In this document: one piece after another, positions 17,874 to 26,663 of the stretch
Numbering within the stretch: position 1 is the first letter of the stretch
Layout of the letters: each line of letters opens with the position of its first letter
Assembly: GCA_012840465.1 (NCBI GenBank)
Contig: DULJ01000048.1
Span: forward strand, 158,184-222,183
Source: Caryophanales bacterium
GTDB taxonomy: Bacteria > Bacillota > Bacilli > Bacillales > Bacillaceae_J
DNA: 64,000 bases
Direction: 5' to 3'
Position numbers and translations under genes: made by a program
The notes under the pieces: generated by a model
What the model was told of the DNA's origin: nothing
Databases searched by the model: none
Seen by the model: only the letters and a program-made list of their open reading frames with translations

Positions 17874-18969
17874 GTAAAATCGCCCTTCCCAAGAACTCTC
17901 CGTTTAATGTGAAGAGTGCTGTTTCTATATCCATTCCGCCTTTACATTCCTTATGAGCTGATTGATTACATAAACGACAAAGTGTTTCAAAAAAGCTCGT
18001 AATCCCAAGGGTTACCATTAAGTCTCCAACCTGTGATGCCGTGTTAGCTTCCCTTATTTCCTTGATAACAGATTCCGGTGCACCTGAAGTCTTGGCAACT
18101 CCGGCTAAAAACTCAAAGTCTACCTTAGATCCCTTAGCATGGACCATCATATTGCCATTGGCAATCTTTGAATATTTTCCCATCATCCCTACCATCGACA
18201 CTTTTTTGACTCCTTGCTTCTTACATTGCTTTAGCGTAAAACCGACAAAATCACCCATTTCGATAAAAGCCTCTTCTGGCAAATGAGGAAATAATTTCAT
18301 CGCATATTTTTCACTACGCCCACCAGTTGTAATGACAACATGATCCGATTGATTGGCGCGTGCTACTTTAATATATTGAACAATACTTGCCATATAAGCC
18401 GAGGATGAAAATGGAACGACAATTCCTCTAGTTCCTAAAATGGAAATGCCACCTATTACTCCGAGACGGCCGTTTAACGTTTTCTTGGCTATTTCTTCGC
18501 CATCCGGAACGGAAATCGTAACCAAAATCCCACGGTTTATTTCGAATTCTTCAACGATTTCCCTGATGGTTTCCTTTATCATCTTTCTCGGAATGGGATT
18601 AATAGCTGCTTCTCCAATCGGAATTTGCAGCCCTGGCTTCGTGATTCTACCTACCCCGATTCCACCGTCCAGTTGGTAATCCTTTTCGTCATTCCATTGA
18701 ACCGTAGATAGGATGAGGGCCCCATGTGTTGCATCAGGATCATCGCCGCCATCTTTTATCACCCCAGCTGTGACCTTATCTCTTGAAAGATTACACTGAA
18801 CAATGTTAAATGCAACGATTTCTCCTGCTGGAATTAATATTTTAACCTTTTCAACGGGTTTGCCCGTTATTAAAGCTAATAGGGCAGCCTTTGTAGCTGC
18901 TGTGGCACAAGCACCCGTTGTATATCCATGCCGTAATGGTTTCTTTTCTTGTTGATCTGTCGATGCCAT
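17866..18969 (-). CDS. cbiD: Cobalt-precorrin-5B C1-methyltransferase
   Basis: CbiD methylates C1 in the anaerobic pathway. The 367-residue protein starts with [19 protein letters not shown], the family signature, followed by [75 protein letters not shown] and [25 protein letters not shown]. It is not a member of the usual methylase fold. It lies six bases after cbiC. Confidence 0.96.
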   Translation of the reverse strand: MASTDQQEKKPLRHGYTTGACATAATKAALLALITGKPVEKVKILIPAGEIVAFNIVQCNLSRDKVTAGVIKDGGDDPDATHGALILSTVQWNDEKDYQLDGGIGVGRITKPGLQIPIGEAAINPIPRKMIKETIREIVEEFEINRGILVTISVPDGEEIAKKTLNGRLGVIGGISILGTRGIVVPFSSSAYMASIVQYIKVARANQSDHVVITTGGRSEKYAMKLFPHLPEEAFIEMGDFVGFTLKQCKKQGVKKVSMVGMMGKYSKIANGNMMVHAKGSKVDFEFLAGVAKTSGAPESVIKEIREANTASQVGDLMVTLGITSFFETLCRLCNQSAHKECKGGMDIETALFTLNGEFLGRAILHD

Positions 18970-18975
18970 TGAGAT

Positions 18976-19632
18976 CTACCCTTTTGAGACCCGATCAGCA
19001 ATGATTGAAATTGCATTTAAAGCTGCCACGACAGCTGTGCTACCGCCTTTTCTGCCTATATTGGTAATAAACGGAAGATCAAGCTTAGCTAGCTCTTCTT
19101 TTGATTCAGCAGCAGATACGAACCCAACCGGCATCCCAATAATAAGGCTTGGCTTAGCCTGGCCCGCTTTCACTAAACGAATTAATTCTAATAGAGCTGT
19201 TGGTGCATTTCCGATTGCATAGATTCCACCCTTTACTTCCCTTGCCCCTTTTCTCATTGAGATGATGGCTCTAGTTGTATTCAGGCTCTTTGCTTCGTCG
19301 ACTACATCGGAGTCGGAAATATAAACGTGAACATCACTTCCATATTTTTTTAATCTTGGCTTACTGATTCCCGCCTGCACCATTTGTACATCGGCAACGA
19401 TTTGCTCCCCATTTAAGATCGCTGTTATTCCTGCTTGCACCGCATCGGGATGAAAAACCATGCTTTTGCCAAATTCAAAATCTGCGGAAGAATGGATCAC
19501 TCGTTGAACAACGGGCCATTGTTCCTCTGTAAACGAATGCTCTCCGATCTCTTCATCAATCATTTCAAAGCTTTTCCCCTCAATTTCCTGCGGCTGCACC
19601 GTCAGCGGCTTAAACTCAGTATTAAAATCCAT
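18976..19632 (-). CDS. cbiC: Cobalt-precorrin-8X methylmutase
   Basis: CbiC moves a methyl group from C11 to C12, giving cobyrinic acid. The 218-residue protein has VVQRVIHSSADFEFGKSM with the catalytic histidine, IVADVQMVQAGIS, VYISDSDVVDEAKSLNTTRAIISMRKGA, GGIYAIGNAPTALLEL and IIGMPVGFVSAAESKEEL. It overlaps cbiJ by eleven bases. Confidence 0.96.
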   Translation of the reverse strand: MDFNTEFKPLTVQPQEIEGKSFEMIDEEIGEHSFTEEQWPVVQRVIHSSADFEFGKSMVFHPDAVQAGITAILNGEQIVADVQMVQAGISKPRLKKYGSDVHVYISDSDVVDEAKSLNTTRAIISMRKGAREVKGGIYAIGNAPTALLELIRLVKAGQAKPSLIIGMPVGFVSAAESKEELAKLDLPFITNIGRKGGSTAVVAALNAISIIADRVSKG

Positions 19633-20398
19633 TGCTATCTTCTCCTTTTATATGATTTATTACGTCCTGTGCAGTTGAATAGGAAATTCCATATTGGATC
19701 CTTGGTCTTTTTATCAAAATCGTTTCAATCCCTAGTTCCATGGCAGCCTCCACTTTTTCATCAACTGCCCCTTCCTTCCCGCTTTCCTTTGTTACCATCA
19801 ATGTCACTTCAAATTGTTTAAAAAGCGCTATATTAAAGTCCTTTGTAAACGGCCCTTGGATGGCTATAATGTTTTTTTGTGGCAATCCGAGCCCTTCACA
19901 TTTTTCCATATTATCTTTTCTAGGCAACATTCTCGCTATTACTCTTGTATTAGGTAGTGGCAGCAATTTATCAGTAAATGTCTGTAATGTTTTACTTCCT
20001 GTTGTTAACATGATATTTCCTTGTTTTTTTGCTGCAAGTTGGGCTGCTTCTTCATAGGAATCGACTTTGATAATCAGTTCACCACCGAATTGTTGTGATG
20101 GTCTTTCAAAGCGGATATAAGGAATTCCAGCCATTTCAGCTGCCTTAATGGCATTTTTGGAAGCCTCCTCCGCATAGGGATGACTAGCATCTACTACAAT
20201 ATTGATCTGTCTTTCCTTGATTAACTGAAACAGATCGGAGTCTGTTAATCTTCCAACTAATACTTGGAGTCCTGAAGCTTGAAGCTCGATTGCGGCATTT
20301 GAAGTTACCACTGTCGTTAGAACTTCAAAATTATGTTTTTTTAGTTCAATGGCAAGCTGCCTTGCATCGCTAGTTCCTGCTAATTGTAAAATTTTCAC
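19622..20398 (-). CDS. cbiJ: Cobalt-precorrin-6A reductase
   Basis: CbiJ reduces precorrin-6A with a pyridine nucleotide. The 258-residue protein has ILQLAGTSDARQLAIEL at the N terminus, VVDASHPYAEEASKNAI, GNIMLTTGSKTLQTF and LMVTKESGKEGAVDEKVEAAMELGIETILIKRP, all standard for CobK/CbiJ. A GTG start is used, with a weak AGG upstream. It lies 12 bases after cbiX. Confidence 0.94.
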   Translation of the reverse strand: MKILQLAGTSDARQLAIELKKHNFEVLTTVVTSNAAIELQASGLQVLVGRLTDSDLFQLIKERQINIVVDASHPYAEEASKNAIKAAEMAGIPYIRFERPSQQFGGELIIKVDSYEEAAQLAAKKQGNIMLTTGSKTLQTFTDKLLPLPNTRVIARMLPRKDNMEKCEGLGLPQKNIIAIQGPFTKDFNIALFKQFEVTLMVTKESGKEGAVDEKVEAAMELGIETILIKRPRIQYGISYSTAQDVINHIKGEDSNGF

Positions 20399-20410
20399 AG
20401 CCTAGTTCCT

Positions 20411-21271
20411 CTATTTCTTTATTTTATCCGCATGATCATCATGGTCGTGATGGTGATGATGACCAATGATCTCCGCAGCCTCGATTCGATACTGACATGT
20501 GTCACAATTCATTTTCACATCATCAGCTAACGCCTCTTGAACACGGTCCATTAAAATAACCTGAAGCGTTTCGTGAAAACCAAAATATTCTGCCAAGGCA
20601 AACTGGTGATCTTTAAATCGCTCTTCGTAGCCTTGAACGATTTTCTCTAATCTTTTAATCAAAATTCCTGTAAATAAGAAATAGGGTAAAATAACAATCT
20701 TCTTGGCACCCAGCAATAAACAACGATGAATGACTTCATCGATTAAGGGAGCGGTTACCCCCATAAAGGCCGGTTCAACAATTCGGTAATTTAATTTCTC
20801 CCATAGTAATCTAGTAATCTTATAAAGGTCACTATTGGCATCTGGGTCACTGCCGCCACGTCCAAGTAAAATGATCGCTGTATCCGGATCTCCTAATTCG
20901 ATTTCAAGCCCTATTTGTGCTAGTCGGCTTATACATATTTCTAAGGCTGAATCATGGATGCCAATCGGCCGCCCATATGTAAACTCCACATTCGGGTACT
21001 TCTTTTTCGCTTCATCGATACAGACTGGAATATGAATTTTCGAATGACCTGCTTGCAATAACATCATCGGGATAAGGTAGACATGGCTTGCACCCTTTAT
21101 CACACACGTATCTATTCCTTGATTAACATTCGGACTCTCAAATTCTAAAAAGCATGTTTCTACCAGAAGGCTTGGGTCGATAGCCGGCTTCATTTCATTA
21201 ATAAACTCTCGAACTTGATCATTTCCTTCTTGATCCTTACTTCCATGACCTACAAACAAAATTGCTTTCAT
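20411..21271 (-). CDS. cbiX: Sirohydrochlorin cobaltochelatase, long form with Fe-S motif and His-rich tail
   Basis: CbiX inserts cobalt into sirohydrochlorin, the first committed step of the anaerobic route. The 286-residue protein starts MKAILFVGHGSKD, with the catalytic histidine at residue 9, and has an internally repeated chelatase fold (LGRGGSDPDAN in the second half). Near the C terminus come MNCDTC, an MxCxxC motif, and then a run of histidines and aspartates. The Bacillus megaterium enzyme has the same two additions, and there the cysteine motif is linked to an Fe-S centre. ATG at 21271 has AAAGGAG upstream; an earlier in-frame start is unlikely. Confidence 0.95.
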   Translation of the reverse strand: MKAILFVGHGSKDQEGNDQVREFINEMKPAIDPSLLVETCFLEFESPNVNQGIDTCVIKGASHVYLIPMMLLQAGHSKIHIPVCIDEAKKKYPNVEFTYGRPIGIHDSALEICISRLAQIGLEIELGDPDTAIILLGRGGSDPDANSDLYKITRLLWEKLNYRIVEPAFMGVTAPLIDEVIHRCLLLGAKKIVILPYFLFTGILIKRLEKIVQGYEERFKDHQFALAEYFGFHETLQVILMDRVQEALADDVKMNCDTCQYRIEAAEIIGHHHHHDHDDHADKIKK

Positions 21272-21282
21272 CCTATTCTCCT

Positions 21283-22839
21283 TTAATCCCCACATGGTGC
21301 TGCTGCAATTTCCATTTTTGGGGTAATGTCTCTATATTCATAGCCTTTTACAGCCTTTACTCGTTTGAAGAACTTGAAAAACCTTTCACCTGGATGTCCT
21401 TTTTCTTCATATTCATTGATAATTTCTTCGATGATCTTTACGATCTTTGAAGGTTCAATTTCCTCTTCGACGATTTGTCCGGCATGGGCCGTTCGACCAA
21501 CCGGTTTAGCACCAATAAACAAATCAAATTTTCCTTGGCGGTAAACCAGTCCGATGTCTTCTTTAACCGCCCCATAGCAAGCCATTCCACAACCATTAAT
21601 GCCAAGCTTTAATTCTTTGGGCAGATCCATACCTCCTAATCTTTTATGCAGCTCTTCAGCAATAGGGATCGCATCCTTCTTTTCTCCATCGCAAAAATCA
21701 CAAGCTTTGACAGTTAAAACATCACCAACTGGAGAAAGAGATAAACCACTAGGCCTTAATTTCTCAATGATTTCACCAGGGTCTGATGTTGGGATCGTTA
21801 GATGGATTTGATGGTCCGTTGAATATTGAATCGTCCCATTATCACCAACCACTTCAGCTAATGTCATCATTTGCAGTGGAGTAAAATTTTTGTTTGCTAC
21901 GCCCGGACTCACAGCAACTTCGAAAATATTTTCAAAACTAGTGGAAACTCGCTTGGTCAGTTTATTTAACGCTTCCTCTGCAATAGCCAATGTGGTCTCC
22001 GTATTCTTGCCGCCATGCAATGCCCACGGTTCATTTTCTTTTTTTAATCTCTCATGTAGTTTTAAACGCTGCTCTTCCGTATCTAATGAATATTTTCGCT
22101 GATATCCTCTCGGTGTAATTATTTTCCCTGCATATTTAAACGTACTTGAATTACCAATGATGACTGTAGACAGCATCCCGATTTCGTGATCGAGCATTTC
22201 TCCAAGTGTTGTTACAATGACACTTTCACGTTCACGATAAGCACTTTTCACTATACCTACAGGTGTATTAGAATCCCGATGCTTCAAGATAATTTTTTGG
22301 GCTTCTTCAATTTGTCTTGTTCGTCGACCACTTTTCGGATTATATAAAGCAATCACAAAATCAGCGACAGCCGCTGCCTCCACACGCTTGGCAATCACCT
22401 CCCAAGGGGTCAAATGGTCGCTTAAGCTGATTGTGCAGGAATCATGCATCACCGGCGCCCCTAATAATGATGCACAGGAATTTATGGCGGATATTCCCGG
22501 AATCACTTCCACCTCTACACCATTTTCGGCCTTCCACCCTTTTTCAGCTAATACCTCATATATGAGACCGGCCATTCCGTATACGCCTGCATCCCCACTG
22601 GAAATAACCGCAACCTTTCTACCCCCTTCGGCAAGGCAGACAGCAGCTTGGGCTCGTGCAACCTCCTCAGACATCCCCGTACTGATAATTTCCTGATCCG
22701 TTATTAAATCTTCGATCAAGTCAACATACGTCTTATAACCCAAAATACAATCAGATTCGGCAATTCCTTCTTTTGCCCTTTCTGTAAAATGCTTGACGCT
22801 ACCCGGCCCAAAACCAATGATGATTAATTTACCTGACAT
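21283..22839 (-). CDS. cbiH: Cobalt-factor-III C17-methyltransferase fused to a sulfite/nitrite-reductase-like domain (CbiH60)
   Basis: The N-terminal half (about 1-245: IIIGFGPGSVKHFTERAKEGI, ISSGDAGVYGMAG, VIPGISAINSCASLLGAPVMHD) is the ring-contracting CbiH methylase. The C-terminal half (about 270-518) resembles ferredoxin-type sulfite/nitrite reductases, with SPLQMM-like FTPLQMMTLA, ACDFCDGEKK and GINGCGMACYGA giving a four-cysteine set for an Fe-S cluster. This fused form is known as CbiH60 from Bacillus megaterium. The gene starts right after the cbiO stop and lies 11 bases before cbiX. Confidence 0.95.
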   Translation of the reverse strand: MSGKLIIIGFGPGSVKHFTERAKEGIAESDCILGYKTYVDLIEDLITDQEIISTGMSEEVARAQAAVCLAEGGRKVAVISSGDAGVYGMAGLIYEVLAEKGWKAENGVEVEVIPGISAINSCASLLGAPVMHDSCTISLSDHLTPWEVIAKRVEAAAVADFVIALYNPKSGRRTRQIEEAQKIILKHRDSNTPVGIVKSAYRERESVIVTTLGEMLDHEIGMLSTVIIGNSSTFKYAGKIITPRGYQRKYSLDTEEQRLKLHERLKKENEPWALHGGKNTETTLAIAEEALNKLTKRVSTSFENIFEVAVSPGVANKNFTPLQMMTLAEVVGDNGTIQYSTDHQIHLTIPTSDPGEIIEKLRPSGLSLSPVGDVLTVKACDFCDGEKKDAIPIAEELHKRLGGMDLPKELKLGINGCGMACYGAVKEDIGLVYRQGKFDLFIGAKPVGRTAHAGQIVEEEIEPSKIVKIIEEIINEYEEKGHPGERFFKFFKRVKAVKGYEYRDITPKMEIAAAPCGD

Positions 22840-23670
22840 CTATGAATCCCCCTTTTTTTCAAGCAAACCTTTTAATAAAAGTAAAACCTCTTCTTTAGAT
22901 GCATTTTTAGCTCCAAACAATTGTTTTAATTGAAAAAGCAATGGTATCGATAAGCCTTTTTCGAGAACAAATCGTTCATTCACAAACAATTCATCAGGAG
23001 TACCCTCAAAGATGAGCTGTCCATTTTCGATTACAAAAATCCAATCGGCCCATTCATAGGCTAGGTCAAGGTCATGGGTCGACATCACAACAGTTGCCCC
23101 TGATTGGTGGATCCGGTCCATTTCCCTAAGAAATACTTCTGTTTGAGATGGATCAAGGTAGGTGGTGGGTTCATCCAATAGCAATAGCTCAGGTTCCAGC
23201 CCCATTATTCCTGCTAAGGCGACTCTTCTTTTTTCTCCTAAACTTAAATGATGGATCGGTCTATCCTGTAAATGTTCAAGCTGATAGCGTTTAATTATTT
23301 GCTCAAGCTTATTCTGAAGCGCTTCTCCCACAAGCCCCGCATTAATTAGCCCATAGGATAGATCTTCTAAAACTGTTGGTGAAATTAACATTTCATCCGC
23401 ATTTTGAAAAAAGAGACCTGTTTTTTTGCGAAGTTCCTTCAAGTTCTTCCTTTTAAAATGAATCGGCTCTCCCTTCCAAAACAGCTTCCCTTCATTTGGT
23501 TTTAACAACCCATTTGCTAATAGTAGAACCGTTGATTTTCCGGAACCGTTTTGCCCTAATAAAGCACATCTTTTTCCGATTGGTATTTTTACAGAAAAAT
23601 TTTGTAATGCAGGTTGGACATTCCCACCATAAGCGAATGTAATATTCTTAAATTCAAGTAAACTAGTCAT
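22840..23670 (-). CDS. cbiO: Cobalt ECF/ABC transporter ATP-binding protein
   Basis: CbiO powers the CbiMNQO cobalt importer. The 276-residue protein has a Walker A loop, ALLGQNGSGKST, at about residues 35-46, a signature motif HLSLGEKRRVALAGIMG, Walker B ELLLLDEPTTYLDPS and the H-loop STHDLDLAYEWAD. LFFQNADEMLISPTVLEDLSYG is the ECF-type Q-loop region. It sits between cbiQ and cbiH with almost no spacing. Confidence 0.95.
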   Translation of the reverse strand: MTSLLEFKNITFAYGGNVQPALQNFSVKIPIGKRCALLGQNGSGKSTVLLLANGLLKPNEGKLFWKGEPIHFKRKNLKELRKKTGLFFQNADEMLISPTVLEDLSYGLINAGLVGEALQNKLEQIIKRYQLEHLQDRPIHHLSLGEKRRVALAGIMGLEPELLLLDEPTTYLDPSQTEVFLREMDRIHQSGATVVMSTHDLDLAYEWADWIFVIENGQLIFEGTPDELFVNERFVLEKGLSIPLLFQLKQLFGAKNASKEEVLLLLKGLLEKKGDS

Positions 23671-23671
23671 T

Positions 23672-24463
23672 TCAGTTACTTCTCCACCACCACTCTAATC
23701 CAATTAAAAATACCAAGATAAAGAGAGCCCCCCCTACAAATTTCCTTGAGACTGTTTTACTTTTTTCATCCGCATAATAGAGTTGATCTTGAAATCCTCT
23801 AGATTCCATCACCAGCAACATTCTTTTATATTTTTCAAAGGTCTTACTAAACAATTGGACGATAACTAGCCCGACACTATGAATTGTCCGTTTCCACGTT
23901 GCATTTCCACCACGTGAATGAAACACCCTATGGAGTTCCCCAGCATAATGCAAAAATATAAAGATAAATCGGTACATACCGACAAGTATGTCTAACAATA
24001 CTTGCGGGGTGCGCAGTTTATGTAAAGCATGCAAAATTTCATTAAACGGGGTCGTCAATACTAGCGCAAATACACAAATAAATAAACTAAGCGACCTATA
24101 AATAATTGACTTTGCAAGCTCCAATCCACTAACGGAAATATAAACCTGCCAGTTATCAACTTGTATGATTGATAACCATATGTCACTGTCCATTTCGATT
24201 AACCGTGATACATGAATGATTACAGCTGGCATACTTGCGAATAAAAATAGACTTGGCACGAATAGCCATTTGAATAACATGACGACTGGAAGTTTTTCAT
24301 AGCAACTTAGAAAAACAAATACCCCTATAAAAATCGTCATTTGAATTGGAATATGTGATAAAAAAATCAGCACACACAGTAAAAACGTAAAAGTAATTTT
24401 ATAAATTGTGGGTATTTTTCGAAATCTACTTCGATAGCTAATCGTATCAATCTGGATATTCAT
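23672..24463 (-). CDS. cbiQ: Cobalt ECF transporter transmembrane protein
   Basis: CbiQ is the coupling membrane subunit. The 263-residue protein has clustered hydrophobic helices in its first half and the coupling motifs MYRFIFIFLHYAGELHRVFHSRG and MLLVMESRGFQD, which contact the ATPase subunits. It shares one base with cbiN at its start and lies one base before cbiO. Confidence 0.93.
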   Translation of the reverse strand: MNIQIDTISYRSRFRKIPTIYKITFTFLLCVLIFLSHIPIQMTIFIGVFVFLSCYEKLPVVMLFKWLFVPSLFLFASMPAVIIHVSRLIEMDSDIWLSIIQVDNWQVYISVSGLELAKSIIYRSLSLFICVFALVLTTPFNEILHALHKLRTPQVLLDILVGMYRFIFIFLHYAGELHRVFHSRGGNATWKRTIHSVGLVIVQLFSKTFEKYKRMLLVMESRGFQDQLYYADEKSKTVSRKFVGGALFILVFLIGLEWWWRSN

Positions 24464-24738
24464 TACTTGGCACTGCTTTCTTTCCTGCCTTTAAATAGGC
24501 CAATTACATAACCTATAAAACCAGCACCAAGTGCAGCCTGTAAGGCAAATAATAGACTTTCAACTTCGCCGCTCTTTGGTTCAAATATAGATGAAAACCA
24601 TGGAACATAATGAGGAGCCAGTACTCCAATTTGTACTTCCGCAAGGTTATCTGCCCCTAAAAACTCAGCATCACCTAAAAATAACAATGGGCTGAAAGTG
24701 ATCACGATCGCTAAAATAATTAACCACTTATTTTTCAC
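24463..24738 (-). CDS. cbiN: Cobalt transport protein CbiN
   Basis: CbiN is the small two-helix accessory subunit that supports CbiM. The 91-residue protein has one helix at residues 4-22 and one near 70-88 ([14 protein letters not shown]), separated by an extracellular loop with [12 protein letters not shown] and the [27 protein letters not shown] region typical of CbiN. I use GTG at 24738, which has GGGTGG upstream; a GTG five codons earlier has no spacing to a site. The start overlaps cbiM. Confidence 0.9.
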   Translation of the reverse strand: MKNKWLIILAIVITFSPLLFLGDAEFLGADNLAEVQIGVLAPHYVPWFSSIFEPKSGEVESLLFALQAALGAGFIGYVIGLFKGRKESSAK

Positions 24739-25477
24739 TATTAACCACCCCACTCTTTAATTTCTGTAAAAACAAAATATCTTTTGAATTATAGGCCACC
24801 AGCCAATTCCACACTAATACCGTTAACAGCCCTTCTACGATGGCTAAGGGCAGTTGAGTAACGGCAAAGATAGAAATAAATTTAATAAAGGCTACACCGA
24901 CCCCTCCAGTTGGAAACGCCAACGCCAATTGGAAGGAAGTGAATAGATAAGTCGTTAAATTTGATAAAAATGCTGCAGAAAAGATTGCCATAGATTGTTT
25001 GTTTCCTAGTTTTAACAATAGTTTGTATGAATAATAACCAACAAACGGTCCCACAACAGCCATGGAAAAAGCATTTGCCCCTAATGTCGTAATGCCGCCG
25101 TGTGCAAGTAGTAATGCTTGGAAAAATAAAACCAGTGTGCCCAACACCGCCATTACTTGGGGACCAAAAAGGACAGAGCCAAGACCAACTCCCGTCGGAT
25201 GGGAACTACTTCCCGTTACAGACGGTATTTTTAAAGCTGAAAGAACAAATACAAACGCCCCCGCCATTCCAAGCATTAGTTTTAAATGTGGATTTTCATT
25301 CGTAACTTTTTTTATTTGAATTAGACCCCATACAAAAAATGGTATAAACAAACACCACCAAAATAATGTCCAACCTAAAGGCAAAAAGCCCTCCATAATA
25401 TGCATCGCAGAAGTATCAGTTGGTGAATTCAAGGCAAAGTAAACAAAAAATAGACCGATAAAAAACAGTTTCTTCAT
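24728..25477 (-). CDS. cbiM: Cobalt ECF transporter substrate-capture protein CbiM
   Basis: CbiM binds cobalt and selects the metal. The 249-residue precursor has an N-terminal signal-like segment ending near TSA, after which comes MHIMEGFLP, the conserved metal-binding N terminus of the mature protein. Other markers are [50 protein letters not shown]. As the first gene after the cobalamin riboswitch, it will be controlled by B12 along with the rest of the operon. Confidence 0.95.
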   Translation of the reverse strand: MKKLFFIGLFFVYFALNSPTDTSAMHIMEGFLPLGWTLFWWCLFIPFFVWGLIQIKKVTNENPHLKLMLGMAGAFVFVLSALKIPSVTGSSSHPTGVGLGSVLFGPQVMAVLGTLVLFFQALLLAHGGITTLGANAFSMAVVGPFVGYYSYKLLLKLGNKQSMAIFSAAFLSNLTTYLFTSFQLALAFPTGGVGVAFIKFISIFAVTQLPLAIVEGLLTVLVWNWLVAYNSKDILFLQKLKSGVVNSEK

Positions 25478-25501
25478 AATTTCCTCCTTATTTCGAAAAA
25501 C

Positions 25502-25534
25502 AAAAAAACCTTATCCCGATAAAGAGATAAGGTT
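25502..25534 (-). terminator. Riboswitch-controlled intrinsic terminator before cbiM
   Basis: On the minus strand AACCTTATC and GATAAGGTT-type arms form a 9-base stem with a short loop, followed by at least seven T residues. It lies between the cobalamin aptamer and cbiM. It fits the expression platform: formed when B12 is bound, avoided when B12 is scarce. Confidence 0.85.
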
Positions 25535-25617
25535 CCGAAATTAATGTAACAGACGATCAATAAAAATCATGACGTACAGCTAGAAACCACATCCTTCCCT
25601 CCGAAGAATAAGAATTC

Positions 25618-25790
25618 GACAATTAAAGCAGGTCTCCTGGCTTGTACTTCACCTTACTCTTGTCCCTTCCCGGATTCCTCCAGTGGTTCATGACAATTTC
25701 ATCCATACTTACAGTAGCGGGGGCTGCATCGGATTTTCACCGATTTCCCTTTTAACTCAGGAAAAATCTCCTGAGCACTTTAAATTGCTA
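25618..25790 (-). ncRNA. Cobalamin riboswitch
   Basis: On the minus strand the conserved aptamer parts appear in order: GGGAA, GGTGAAAATCC, the GCAGCCCCCGCTACTGTAA core, CCACTGG, GGGAAGG and the B12 box AGCCAGGAGACCTGC (25642-25628). CAATTTAAAG and CTTTAATTG at the two ends can form the closing P1 stem. It sits directly upstream of a terminator and of cbiM, which begins the 24-gene cobalamin operon. Confidence 0.97.
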
Positions 25791-25827
25791 TCATTATTTA
25801 ATTTTTGATTCATTTACCATATTTTTT

Positions 25828-25856
25828 ATTTAACACCAATTTTTATCAAATGACAA
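25828..25856 (-). promoter_or_regulatory. Predicted sigma-A promoter of the cobalamin operon
   Basis: TTGTCA (25856-25851) and TTAAAT (25833-25828) are separated by exactly 17 bases on the minus strand, about 40 bases upstream of the riboswitch. It is the best sigma-A match in this gap. Confidence 0.6.
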
Positions 25857-26152
25857 CCTTATTTTTAAAAAGGGTGTATATTTAAAGAAAATATGCAAAA
25901 TTTTATCAACTAATGGATAAGGTCGGCGGCTAATAATGATTAAAAGGATGAAAGGAATATGTTAAAAAAAATAATCTGATACGGTGTGATTATACTTTCT
26001 TGGTCTTCATTATTAAAACTAGATAAAGATACGTTCAAACGATATCTACCAGCAGGCACTTTTATTTCATTAATCTTTACATTGTTAAGTAAAATTAATG
26101 AAAGTCAAAAATGGTGGAAGGTAACCCAAACGATCTTTCCAAGGCTTCCAAT
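25857..26152. other. Intergenic region upstream of the cobalamin operon, no gene seen
   Basis: AT-rich sequence between the cobalamin promoter and the end of the maoC gene. Open frames here are short, or are antisense copies of maoC, and have no ribosome binding site in a sensible place. No clear hairpin terminator for the maoC operon was recognised. Confidence 0.5.
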
Positions 26153-26611
26153 TTATATTGTTTCTTTATTTCTTTTCATCATAATGATTTTTGTTCCCTC
26201 TTGTGTGATTGTACCGTTCTCATTTAATAACTGGACAAAGAAATGTATAATACCACGGTCTTTTTTTGTTTTACTTTCAATCTTCATGGAGATAGTAAAC
26301 TTGGCATGTATATCATCTCCGATAAAAATTGGTGCTTTAAAATCCCAGTTCTTTATCCCTAAAAATGCTAAGGCAGAACCGTCAAAAATGCCTACCCTAG
26401 TCATCAAACCGTGACAAATAGATATCCCTAATAAGCCCTGGGCAATTCTTTGACCAAAAATCGTTTCCTTAGCAAAAGCTTCACTTGTATGTAAGGGATT
26501 CATATCCCCTGACATCGTAGAAAATACAACAATATCTGTTTCCGTTATCGTTCTTGTTGGAGACACAAATTCGTCTCCAACATGTAGATCATCAAAATAG
26601 GCCGCACCCAT
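26153..26611 (-). CDS. MaoC-family dehydratase (R-specific enoyl-CoA hydratase-like)
   Basis: The 152-residue protein has a hot-dog fold with the hydratase motif: aspartate 36 and histidine 41 in GDMNPLHTSEAFAKETIFGQRIAQGLLG. It likely adds water to an enoyl-CoA of R configuration. ATG at 26611 follows GGAGGGG with seven bases between; a longer frame upstream overlaps the dehydrogenase gene and lacks a site. It is the last gene of the acyl-CoA cluster, 52 bases after an acyl-CoA dehydrogenase gene. The exact substrate is unknown. Confidence 0.85.
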   Translation of the reverse strand: MGAAYFDDLHVGDEFVSPTRTITETDIVVFSTMSGDMNPLHTSEAFAKETIFGQRIAQGLLGISICHGLMTRVGIFDGSALAFLGIKNWDFKAPIFIGDDIHAKFTISMKIESKTKKDRGIIHFFVQLLNENGTITQEGTKIIMMKRNKETI

Positions 26612-26663
26612 TTTTTCCCCTCCATTCTTTAAATTGTTTTCACAAAATTGTTTAAAAGTGCAA

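Noticed and set aside
25986..26414. Plus-strand open frame across the end of maoC
   Set aside because: It is antisense to maoC over most of its length, and its sequence looks like a reverse-strand shadow with no ribosome binding site.
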